Part shown: piece after piece, positions 25,583 through 35,419 of the stretch
Layout: each line of letters begins with the position of its first letter
Numbering within the stretch: position 1 is the stretch's first letter
Source of the DNA: Hordeum vulgare subsp. vulgare
Lineage: Eukaryota; Streptophyta; Magnoliopsida; Poales; Poaceae
Assembly: GCF_904849725.1 (NCBI RefSeq)
Contig: NC_058522.1
Location: 194,885,468-194,949,467 of the forward strand
Direction of reading: 5' to 3'
DNA: 64,000 nucleotides
Translations under genes and position numbers: made by a program
Notes under the pieces: model-generated
Seen by the model: the letters and a program-made list of their open reading frames with translations, nothing else
The model's database searches: none
Told to the model about the DNA's origin: nothing

Positions 25583-26600
25583 GTGTGGTGTTTTGCTCAA
25601 ATCTGAGCAAACTCAGCACTAGATTCTTGGAAGTTTGGGCGCTGTACCGCGGTTCCCCCGGAAACGGGGTACCACGGCAGATGCTCTGTTCTGCTATGAC
25701 TTCCCAAGGCCCGCGCGAGCGTGTTGCTCCGCGAGCGCGAGGCAGGGAGGCGGAGCCTCAAATGGCGGCACCGTTGGGCCGATGCGTCGCTCGGGGCCAA
25801 CACGCAGCTGTCGAGTGCGTGCCTGGGCGCTTCACAGAGGCCTCGGTGCATACTCCGACGGACACACCTCTGCAGAGTGATGCATAGTCGTTGAGGATGC
25901 ACCAAACGGTCCCGAAGCCCCGGCGCGCACTCCAGCGTAAGTGTTGTGCCCCCAAGAGCGTCGTATCGTCTCCCAAGATGCACTAGGGGCTCCGCAAGCA
26001 CAACCTAGCAAGAGAAAAGCAAATGGGTTTATACCCTGGATAGCCTTTTATCCAAACGGCGGTCACGGACTGTCGGCAAGAAGCCTTTGCCGGAGAAAAA
26101 GCTGTCGGGAGCGGTAATTTCCTGCTTGCCGGGGCTTCGACGCCCCGGCAAAAGATTTAAACGCCATGCAACCACGACGTGAGTAGAAAAGTTTTTAAGC
26201 CTAAGATTCAGATCTAAAGTAGATAAATTCTCTGTTTTCCCTTTAAAAGTTTCCAATCTTTGTGTGTGGAGTGTGCGCATACTGGGACCTTTCCAAAGAT
26301 TAGTGCACCTTGTCTTTGTTTCGAACTCGTTCAAACGACCTGAACGGCCACAAAGTGCCTACAAACTGTTTCGAGCCTGATCAACAGAGTAAGCGGCTAT
26401 GTAGCGCCTGATTTCGTCTCAAGCAGCACTTGGCGATTTCTATGGTTGCACTGAACACGGCAAGAAGCCTTGCCGGTAGTTGCCGGCAAGCTCCCAGCGA
26501 ATGCAAAGACGAATCATACAAAGAGTAGAATCAGGAAAAGGGAAAACAGTCTTTTCATTCATTTGAATGGATACATTTGACTCCACTTACAAAGCGTTGT
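25583..26600 (+). other. Internal leader with hairpins, no coding
   Basis: GC-rich at first, without a recognisable protein. It contains a 10-bp-stem hairpin TTGCCGGGGC/GCCCCGGCAA (26126-26151) and a 7-bp CGGCAAG/CTTGCCG hairpin (26458-26475), related in sequence to the LTR hairpins. Confidence 0.6.
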
Positions 26601-27430
26601 TATCCTAACCTAAAGACTCTGTCTTTTGATGAGGATCAACCTACGCGGAGGAATTGGAGTTCATGAAGACGAGGCACGGCAAGGCCCGCGGTACATCCAT
26701 GTTGGCTCCCCCAGCGCTGTACCGACGGAAGCGGGTTCGGCCTCGTCAAGCCGTGGGAAGGGGGCGACAGATCCGGTTGAGATCCCCCCTTCCAAGGAGC
26801 GAGAGGGGCATGACCGGGCAGCGCCAGTGCAGGAAGCACTTAGTCCCGGCTGGGGGAATCGCCATCCGATTCAATTCCCCCGGGCTTGGGACTAGGCCCG
26901 GCGCCGTCACCGCTGCCGCCCCCCTCGTCGCCGTCGCTCGAAGCGAAGCACTCAATGCCGCTCGAGCGATCTTCGCAGCTGCCGAGAAGCACACGTGGGT
27001 GCCCCTAAAGCTTGACGAACAACATGTACACCTTCGCTAGCTTGGGGCGGAGGACATGCTGGTCCTCGAGGAGATGGGCGCGGGCGAAGGCCTTCCAGCC
27101 TCGACCGAGTAGCATGGGGGAACGCCGTAGGAGCAAGCCTCGGGGAAGGCGGAGGCGCTGGAGCAGCGCTCCGCCTCCCCCGACCTCGACCTCCGCAACC
27201 ACCGAGGCCCCTCGCCCTGCCTCCGCGACGGGCGCTCGTCCCGTCTTCCGCCACGGCGCCCTAGAAGCTATGGCATGATCCAAACGGGACCCTCTCGCCG
27301 CCCTGGCGGCCGACGATGGCCGACCCCGTCCCCTAACCATGGTTAGGGGCGAGCGCCACCTACAGACAGAAGAAGACTCTGAAGACCAAGGGTGAGGAGT
27401 TGGTGGATTGAGAAGGAGTTGGGTGAGCAA
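26600..27430 (-). pseudogene. B3-domain-like gene fragment, antisense in retroelement
   Basis: The minus strand shows a gene-like layout: TATAAATT box (27452-27459), leader, ATG at 27338-27340 in good context, and a 111-codon reading to a TAG at 27005-27007. Its end (GWKAFARAHLLEDQ, then VLRPKLAKVYMLFVKL) resembles the C-terminal half of a plant B3 DNA-binding domain. After a frameshift the sequence goes on as a short Gly-Cys-Glu, Ser- and Asp-rich tail (about 27000-26840), as seen after B3 domains. The N-terminal half of the domain is missing or scrambled. It is likely a captured, decayed host gene copy. The family call is by eye; F-box or other plant proteins cannot be ruled out. Confidence 0.5.
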
Positions 27431-27451
27431 AAACCCCTCGCAAACCCTCCC

Positions 27452-27459
27452 AATTTATA
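27452..27459 (-). promoter_or_regulatory. TATA box upstream of B3-like pseudogene
   Basis: CCTATAAATTGGG context on the minus strand, about 112 bases upstream of the ATG at 27340, with a CT-rich leader between. Confidence 0.5.
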
Positions 27460-29999
27460 GGTCGGGGCGCGAGGCTAGCCTCCCTTGCTCCAGAATCCAC
27501 CACCCCTCTCGCCCAATCGCTCGAGCTCACAGGCGAACAGAGAACCACCCTACTGCACCAATGCATGCACAGGCGGGCCCAGCCACTGCTGCGCCTTTTA
27601 AGGCCACGTGTGCCACCTGTCCATCCATAACTGCGCATGCCACACGCGTGGCAGAGGCGTTTCAGGAGGTGGAAAGGCCACTCCGCGCATGACCCCCCAC
27701 TTCGCGCGTCCAATGCGCGACGTGGGGAAAAGCAACCGCCAGCGGATCCAACCACGAAATCCCATGCACCTCTTTGGGCCTGGTGTGGCGATTCGCCTGA
27801 TTACCACTGTAGCCAGACGGTCGCCGCACATACCAACCCAGGAAATCACTCTGTCATGCACGTTTACAACAAGTATCATGAACACATACATTTATATTAA
27901 TGAATATAAGAGTTTTACATGATGAATTACAAGGGTGATGGCAGTGGGGAAAAATCTCTATCTAAGGCAACACGGTCCTGGTGGGCTCCAATCCACACTG
28001 ATCTGACTCGGTTACGCTCCTAGCCCGCAAACGCTCTGTCTCCTTCGCGATGAACGACGGATCCTTATATGAGCCTGGCCACGTTAAAAGCCACTGAGTA
28101 CTTTTGAATGTACTCGCAAGCAAAACCAAACTAACATATACACTAAGCAAGGCAATCTATGACATTCAAGCATGCATTTGTTATTAGAGAAATATTAATA
28201 ATCATGACATATCATACTTATCTAGCGATATCAGTTATCAAGGTATAACAGGGTTATCTAGCAAGATAACTTCTAAAGTAAATGCGATAAGGTAAAGCAT
28301 ATTAGGTAAATGATTTGTACTCCGACTATTCTCATGATCCAGTCTAAATCCGATCCAATCCAACTCATGTGGTCATCGACCACTCATCTCATAGCCATCT
28401 CATGGCTAACATGTCATATACCGGACATCTTCCGATGTCTGCACAAGACGAGTTCTTCCATCATTACTAACATCAACATGGTTGACCATCTACTGAGGTC
28501 TGGTCGGGCTATCCATTACCATGGACTCGGCTATTCGAATAGGTTTGACACTCTACATAGGTTGCACACTTTACCCACACTATGGAGCACTGACCTCGTG
28601 ATCCCATTCGGGTGGACCAGCATTACTCCAACGAAACTTGCCTGACCCGTGACTCTTTCATCATACCCCCGGCAACCACTCTCCCTGGAGTCTTGCCCTG
28701 GGTGTCCTTGTGTCCTCATGACACCTGCCACTGTCGTGGCCAAACTAAACTGTCCCACCTAGGGATAGGCCCAACTCAACTCAACTGGGCTCACAGGATT
28801 ATCACCGCCCACCTAATCAGGGTAGCACGCGTGCATAATCCTCCCTCTTTGGGAGTACCGGTGAAAGGTCACGCTATCAACCCAAGTCACGGTCGTCCCA
28901 TATCGGCAAATGTGGTTGCACGGATAAGCCCAGACAGGTAACTCGAGATCTACCCATTAGGTTTGGTTTAAACAACATATTTATCAAGCATGGTTGTTGT
29001 CTTAACATGATGATGATTATGCATGAAATAACAACGGTAGAAACACCAGAACCTATCTCTATATTATGAGTCATTGATAAGACAGTATGTAAATGACAAG
29101 TTATTACTTTACAAGCTTTAACTGTAAATTAGACCCTCGGAACCCTCGCATAAAACCGACAAATAAATCGGTAGCCACCAGAACGGTCTTTACAACGCAG
29201 ATCTGGGACGTTACCGGAATAACTCAACCCCGACTCAAGACGGTTGGAAAGCAGCACACAACATGAGGCGGTGTTGATAAAAAGAATGTAGGAGTTCCCT
29301 AAGACAGCCGACGAACAGCTCAGAGCATAGGGTCACTGCCACGGAAAGAAATTCAACAACTGCCCGCGATGGCCGAAAAGCAGCTCAGAACACAAGCTAG
29401 CTGTCGACTGGAGAATAATAAAGTCGGCATCCACCTCGGACAGCCGAAAGCAGCCCAGACTCGGGCATGGTGCCGTCATTGAAGGAAATGCGAGCAAGGG
29501 TTCGTCAGAGTCACGTACCACACGTTATGATACATACAATCACAGGCATATTAATTTAATCATGCAGGAACAACACAGAGCAATGCGTTAGGGCATACAT
29601 TAGGTGATCGGCTTGCGTTGGGTTGAAGAATACACCCGGAAGAAGTGCGGAGAGTCCGTAGAAAGGATCGTCGGAACGGTTCTCTCTCGAAGGGGGATGA
29701 TTGGAGTCAAGGGCAAAATGGTCATTTTCACTGTGTAACCATCTTGTTAAAATGATACCAACATGACGGCCTCGACGAGACGAAGACGTGGGCTTTGGAA
29801 TCACCCCAATCGGAGTCACAATTAAAAAGATATGAACGAAAGAAGATCAGGGGCTAATCTGTAATTAAAATAACTACAATCTGGTCCCTGAGAGCGCAAC
29901 CGCTCACGCCTTTCCTAGAAATACGTTTTCTTGTAAGGTAAAGCGTATTTTTAGAAATCCTCCTTCACTTATCCACGCTGGTGGGTGCTTCTCTCACCG

Positions 30000-30800
30000 A
30001 CAGGTGGGGTCGGGGCCCACCTGTCGGGTCCCTTTCCTCTCTGTCTCCTCTCTCCTTCCTGTACCTTCTTCCCCCTCGTGTCGGGACACATGACACGGAA
30101 GGGGCTCAACGCCGGCGATGGCCGCCGGTGGCTCCGGCCACCATTCTTGACGCTCCGGCCACCGGCAAGCTCAGGAGGCCAAGCCGCATCCATCCCCGTA
30201 GGTGGCGGAGTCTGGGAGGACCCGTGCGTGTTTGCCCCCGGCTATGGCGGACGGGGCTCGGGCGCCGAATGGTGTGGCGGCTACCGGCCGTCAGAGGGCT
30301 AGGCGAGGGGCTGGGGAGGTCTGCGCCGGAGAGGGGAGGACGATGGCGAGGTCGGTCGGGAGAGAAGGGGTCTGGTCAACGCGAATTGAGCAACGGAGGG
30401 GCGGCGGCCATGGCGGCGATTGGAGGCAAGGAGAGGAACCGAAGCTCCGGAGAGTGGACAGGGAGGACCAGAGGAGCGGGGAGACGAGAATGGATATGCT
30501 CAGGTGCTCGGGGAGGGCTCGGGCCGCGGCTGTTTATAGCCGGCCGACGAGCGGATGAGCACGACGCCGTGGCATCCTTATCACCGCACTGGATCTCGCG
30601 GTGAGTTGTATTGGATGCACATGGTGTCGACATGTCGCTCCACAGGGGATGGGACGGCTCGGGAGAGAAGGAGACAACAGCGATGCTGCACACGGGCGGG
30701 ACAGTGCCGCGGCGGCGACTGCCGTGGCGTGGGGAGGAAGAATGAGGAGGGGGAAGCTGATGGAGTGGGGTTACGTGGACTCCCCGAAGCTGTTTGACAC
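30000..30800 (-). other. GC-rich island in LARD-like LTR
   Basis: GC-rich block with ORFs up to 207 codons on the plus strand and 171 on the minus, low-complexity in composition. TATAAAC on the minus strand (30532-30538) lies within it. Confidence 0.5.
30532..30538 (-). promoter_or_regulatory. TATA-like box in LARD-like LTR
   Basis: GGCTATAAACAGCC context on the minus strand inside the GC-rich island. Confidence 0.4.
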
Positions 30801-32239
30801 GCCAGGACACGCCGAGGCTGGCCGGAACTGTCTTGTCAACGGCAACAAAGCACAGTTCACCATTTTCTCCTGTCCCAAGCATGGTCACCATGAGTGCTAC
30901 ATGCTCTGGGGCTTTCGTGCGTGTCCTATCATGTCCAACAGCTCACTCACTTCTCAAAAGGATGAGATCAGGGCCTGGAATGAGCTGGGAGGCTCTAGGA
31001 TAAGAGAAAATTGCACAAGCATAATTTGGCAGCAACCTGTTTGTGATGTATTCTGGAATATTGGCTGAATGGAACATGCTGATTTTTGGTGTGTGGAAAT
31101 GATTCACTAAGATGAGTGCCTTGGAAAATTTCCAGGACAAACAACCCATCCTAGCTAGCACTTCCTTCACAAACCAACAATTGGTCCAGAAACTAGAATT
31201 TGAAGTTGGGCTCAAATGGTTACATGGATTTGGCTCAAATTTGGGTAAGAGGGTTTATTTGAACATATGGAGATGCTGGAAAAAAATTCAGCTCATTTAG
31301 GAATACCTACATGGCACTTCCTTCACAAAGCTTCCAACTAGGCAGAAACTTAGGAGAATTTCTTGGACAACATTGAAGAAAGGTATGGAGCTGGTTTTTG
31401 GCATTCACTAGTGATTTAACAATATAAACCACCATGAAAAGTTTCATCTCAAGGAGATCAAGGAATAGAGCACTTCCTTTGCAAATTTCCCAACTGGACA
31501 GAATTTCCAATTTGATGTTGTGCTCAAACTTTGAACTAGGGAACTTGGAATCTTGATGGAAATGATGAAGATATGGATAGGAGAAGCTCCACAAATTATT
31601 TGGGATTTTTCTTGGCTACCAAAATGGTAGTTCCTTTACAAAGTGCCCAAAATGCAATATTGACATTAAATAGGAAAACGCAATTTTCATTTATTCTATG
31701 ATGTCCAATATTTTATGGGAGCTCAATATGATCACAAAGAATACCTCCACAAGTTTGCATAAGCTTTGGATACGGATATCTATTTTTCTGGATTTAATTC
31801 CTTCAACTAGCATAAAAAGGAATTAATTATAAATCAAAAATATTGCAAATGACTTAGCAATATTTTTGGCATATCCAGGGTTTAAAGATAAGGGGTGATC
31901 ACTAGGAAAAGATTTGGGAGGCAACGGGGCAAAATAAATTGGGGTTCCTTTGAAACAGGAGAGATCACGGTTTTCCTTCCGGTAATTCGGAAGGTAGGGT
32001 TTTGACGGCAAAACCCCGAGAAGATATCTTGGTGGAAAGGCTAGACCGGGGAGAATTTTTTGGGAAGGCAAGGCTAGATGACCATCTTCACATTCCCAGG
32101 GTGAAAGAAATCCGATAACACCGAAAAAAAAGACGGGGTCAAATCCCGCAAATGATAAAAATCAGGGAGCGAAAACGAGGGTGTTACACCTAGCCCAAGA
32201 ATGCTTCGCATGCGTGTGTGGCCCAGGCCCGGGGGCTCG

Positions 32240-33067
32240 TGTCGGTGCACTAAAGACTGGGGTCCCTAGTGCCCCAGACTTGTGCACTGGCGCGAAGAGC
32301 CCTTGCCGGCAAGACATGGCAGGACCCAGTCAAAGATGCAACCCCCAAGATTATCAAGGCCTCGACAAGCGTGCTTTGCCGGGAAGTCGACCAAGGACGC
32401 GCCCATTTGGTGGGCGTGATGAACTCAACAAGTACGAGACCCCGGCAAGCTCCCTTGCCGGGATGACGACTGAAGCCCCGGCAAGCTCCCTTGCCGGGAC
32501 AAAGACTCAATGCCCCGACAAGCTCCTTGCTAGGATGACGGGCCTGGCCACTGGTGGGCAACCGCCCTTGCCACAGTGCCACTGCCCGCAAGTGCCAACG
32601 CATTCCGCATGCGCCAGCGCAGCGTCCAGGTGTCGAAACACCTGTATACGTGTTTTCACCAGCACGTCGCTGACAAGGACAAGATGTGCATTAAATGCAC
32701 CTCACAACGGTAGATGGATAAGCACTACCCTAGGTTCACTCTAACTCCTCATGAACCTACCACCAAGCACTGTAGGCGACCCCTTTGCCTATAAAAGGAG
32801 GCCCTTAGCTCATTTCGAAGGGGTTAGACTCTTTGGACATTGGCCCATAAGACGGTTATCAACGGTTACTGTAACAATCAACAACAAAACGCTTAATACA
32901 ACCAGACAAGCATGACTTAGGGTTTTACGCGTAAGCAACCCGAACCTGGGTAAAAAGGCTTGTCGGGTGTTGATTGTTAGTTCTGCTCTTCACGTCACCT
33001 CTCCCTGCCCTATGATCATAAGGGTTTCATGTTGATTCCCATAGGTGTCGACCTTGCATCGCCGACA
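32240..33067 (+). repeat. 3' LTR of small non-autonomous element
   Basis: 828 bp partner of 24732-25560. The hairpin array is at 32441-32534 (first two units perfect, third broken); TATAAAAG is at 32790-32797. Confidence 0.9.
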
Positions 33068-34067
33068 CCGTCGTGGTCTAAAAGATATAAGTGAAGTACT
33101 AGACCAACATTGCCTAGCTCAAAAGATATAAGTGAAGCACAAAGAGTATCTACAAATTCACGATTCAGCGTGTCTCTCTATCAAAATATGTGTGCAGCAA
33201 GGATGATTGTGGCAAACTAAAAAGTAAAGAATCATATCATACAAGATGCTCCAAGCAAAACACATATTATGTGATGAATACAAATATAGCCTCAAGTAAA
33301 TTTACCGATAGATTGAAGACGAAAGAGGGGATGCCTTCCGGGGCATCCCCAAGCTTAGGCTCTCTCGTATCCTTGAACATGACTTGGAGTGTCTTGGGAA
33401 TCCCCAATATTAGGCTCTTGCCACTCCTTATTCCATAGTCCATCAAATCATTACCCAAAACTTGAAAACTTCACAACACAAAACTCAACTAAAAACTCAT
33501 GAGCTCCGGTAGTATAAGAAAAATAAATCACCACTTTAGGTACTGTTGTGAACTCATTCTTTATTTACATTGATGTAATATTTACCGTATTTCAACTTCT
33601 CCATGGTTTATACCCCCTGATACAACCCATAGAATCATCAAAATAAGCAAACAACACAAAGAAAACAGAATATGTCAAAAACGGAACAATGTGTAGCAAT
33701 CCGTTTACTTGGAATACTTATGTAACTCCAAAAATTCTGAAAAATTAGGACAATATGGGCAATTTGCAAACCAATCTTGTGTAAAAAATTCAGATCAAAG
33801 TACGTTCTAGTGAATTTATAAAATTCCTGGACTAAGAGAAAAAGTTTCTGTTTTTCAGCAAAATCAACTTGCAAACACCGTAGACCATCCCAAAGGTTTT
33901 ACTTGGCTCAAACACTAAATAAAACAAGAAAACACAATTAGTAGAGAGGTAATAATGTGTGCAGCACTAAAAACACAAGAAAAAACAATAGCAAAACAAA
34001 TAAAATTGGGTTGCCTCCCAACAAGCGCTATTTTGTAACGCCCCTAGCTAGGCATAATGCAATAGAT
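33068..34067 (-). other. Athila-like internal non-coding region, right part
   Basis: It continues 23131-24726. It contains a perfect 9-bp hairpin GGGGATGCC/GGCATCCCC (33327-33350) followed by AAGCTTAGG, a near copy of the polypurine-tract sequence, and a weaker copy at 33399-33415. Just after the protease ORF it has the block around 34005-34065 typical of Triticeae Athila elements. Confidence 0.6.
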
Positions 34068-34679
34068 CTAGGTATTGTCATCTTTGGCATGCAATCCATA
34101 GATAGCTCTCATAATAGATTCATAAGGTAATCTTATTTTCTTTCTAGGAAAGTGCTCCATGCCTTTCATTAATGGAAATTGGAATCTAATATTACCTTCT
34201 TTCGTATCAATAATTGCACCAATCGTTCTAAGGAAAGGTCTACCAAGAATAATAGGATATATAAGATTGCAATCTCTATCAAGAACAATGAAATGTACGG
34301 GCACATAATTCCTATTTGCAACGATAAGAACATCATTAATCCTTCCCGTAGGTTTCTTAATTGTAGAATCCGCCAGATGCAAATTTAAAGAGCAATCATC
34401 AAATTCACGGAATCCTAGCACATCACATAAAGTTTTTGGAGTCGTGGAAACGCTAGCACCCAAATCACACAAAGCATGGCACTCGTAATCTTTAATTTTA
34501 ATGTTAATAGTAGGTTTCCACTCATCATAAAGATATCTAGGTATAGAGACTTCCAACTCAAGTTTTTCTTCAAAATATTTCATCATGGCATCCACAACAT
34601 GTTTAGTAAAAGCTTTATTTTGACTATAAGCATGCAGAGAATTCAACATGGATTGCAACAAGGAAACACAATCAATCAA
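34068..34679 (-). CDS. Athila-like retropepsin (protease) ORF
   Basis: An uninterrupted 203-codon minus-strand reading. Around residue 70 the motif LCDLGASVS corresponds to the Athila version of the retropepsin active site (Asp-Leu-Gly), and near residue 145 IILGRPFLRTIGAIID matches the ILGRPFL flap/core motif. The product would cleave Gag. It has no ATG at its start: it opens with TTG overlapping the stop of the upstream ORF (34676-34678) in another frame, so a frameshift between gag and protease, natural or mutational, is implied. No RT follows. This is the best preserved protein domain of the Athila-like element. Confidence 0.7.
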   Translation of the reverse strand: MIDCVSLLQSMLNSLHAYSQNKAFTKHVVDAMMKYFEEKLELEVSIPRYLYDEWKPTINIKIKDYECHALCDLGASVSTTPKTLCDVLGFREFDDCSLNLHLADSTIKKPTGRINDVLIVANRNYVPVHFIVLDRDCNLIYPIILGRPFLRTIGAIIDTKEGNIRFQFPLMKGMEHFPRKKIRLPYESIMRAIYGLHAKDDNT

Positions 34680-35206
34680 CGAGCAACTACCATAATTAAA
34701 ATGCTTGAAATCTGAAGGAGTGGGTCATTGCTATTTAAAGTTTTGACCTCTTCCATCCCACTTTTATCAATCTTACCATTAAGATCTATAACCTCCGAAT
34801 CATTGGGATGCCTTTTGACTAAATTTGATTCATCTCCAGTCCCATATTTTTCAAGATTTATACTAGAAAACAAAGATTCAACAGGTGTCACACCAATCAC
34901 TTTAAGATCTTCATCAATGCTTAAAGATTCTGGCTTTGCGGCCATTTTGTTAATCAAGGTGGCTTGTTTGTGTGAAATTTGGCCTACTAAATTTTCGAGG
35001 TGAGCGAACTGAGATTTCAAACCACAAAATTCCTTGGCCATATCATCAAGCTCTTTATTCATGTAATCAAGGATAAATCGTTGTTCTTTAAGCTCGTTCC
35101 TAAAGAAACTATTATGGTCAAATTGGAGTGACATGAACCCCTTAGCATTATTCTCAATATCTTCCAACTTATTAAGATACAGATCAAAACTTTTGGGTTG
35201 AACCAT
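34676..35206 (-). CDS. gag: Truncated Athila-like gag ORF
   Basis: It starts at the ATG in CCATGG context (35204-35206), the first good ATG after the primer site, and is open to a TGA at 34676-34678. About the first 100 residues are rich in Leu, Glu, Lys and Gln with heptad-like spacing (LKSQFAHLENLVGQ), probably a coiled coil. The large capsid-like domain expected in full Athila Gag is absent; the ORF is much shorter than the usual several hundred residues. It is likely an internally deleted Gag of a non-autonomous family. Confidence 0.6.
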   Translation of the reverse strand: MVQPKSFDLYLNKLEDIENNAKGFMSLQFDHNSFFRNELKEQRFILDYMNKELDDMAKEFCGLKSQFAHLENLVGQISHKQATLINKMAAKPESLSIDEDLKVIGVTPVESLFSSINLEKYGTGDESNLVKRHPNDSEVIDLNGKIDKSGMEEVKTLNSNDPLLQISSILIMVVAR

Positions 35207-35392
35207 GGAAACGAACAAACAAAAAAGACGAACAGAAATGGGAGAATAAAAAGGCAAATCTTTTTGGTATTTTCTGAAAATCGTTTTAGAAGTGGAGGAG
35301 AGGAAAACGAAAAGGCAAATGGGAAATAAAGTAAATGCAAGGGATGAGTTTGTGATGGGTACTTGGTAAGTGTGATCTTGCTATGTGTCCTC

Positions 35393-35410
35393 CCCGGCAA
35401 CGGTGCCAGA
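35393..35410 (-). promoter_or_regulatory. Primer binding site (tRNA-Asp type)
   Basis: TGGCACCGTTGCCGGGGA on the minus strand, about nine bases after the 5' LTR; one change from the usual Athila TGGCGCCGTTGCCGGGGA. Confidence 0.8.
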
Positions 35411-35419
35411 AATTCTTCT

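Larger units (their letters stand above)
27784..32188 (-). mobile_element. Solo long LTR (LARD-like), 4405 bp
   Basis: On the minus strand it begins TGTAACACCCTCG at 32188 and ends GGCGAATCGCCACA at 27784. Flanks cctgg (27779-27783) and cctag (32189-32193) form a TSD with one mismatch, and the host reads across it. There are no internal sequences or second LTR. It is a different subfamily from 14461-19332 but has the same plan: AT-rich body, GC-rich island, promoter and 5' tract. The 4.4-kb length equals that reported for LARD LTRs. No coding region can be supported. Confidence 0.78.
24732..33067 (+). mobile_element. Small non-autonomous LTR element (Gypsy-like) carrying a gene fragment
   Basis: Direct LTRs 24732-25560 and 32240-33067 begin TGTCGGTGC and end CCGACA. 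ccgt flanks both sides (24728-24731 and 33068-33071). The primer-site region GGCGCGCCAGGTAGGG and a polypurine tract (GGCCCGGGGGCTCG, 32226-32239) fit the plus strand. Removing the nested solo LTR (27784-32188) leaves 3.9 kb with no gag or pol. The interior holds an antisense B3-like pseudogene and recurring hairpins. Hand alignment of the two LTRs finds about 68 differences in 829 positions. Confidence 0.85.

Noticed and set aside
29981..30604. 207-codon plus-strand ORF
   Set aside because: Lies in the GC-rich island of a solo LTR, rich in Gly, Arg and Pro, with competing ORFs in other frames; no family resemblance.
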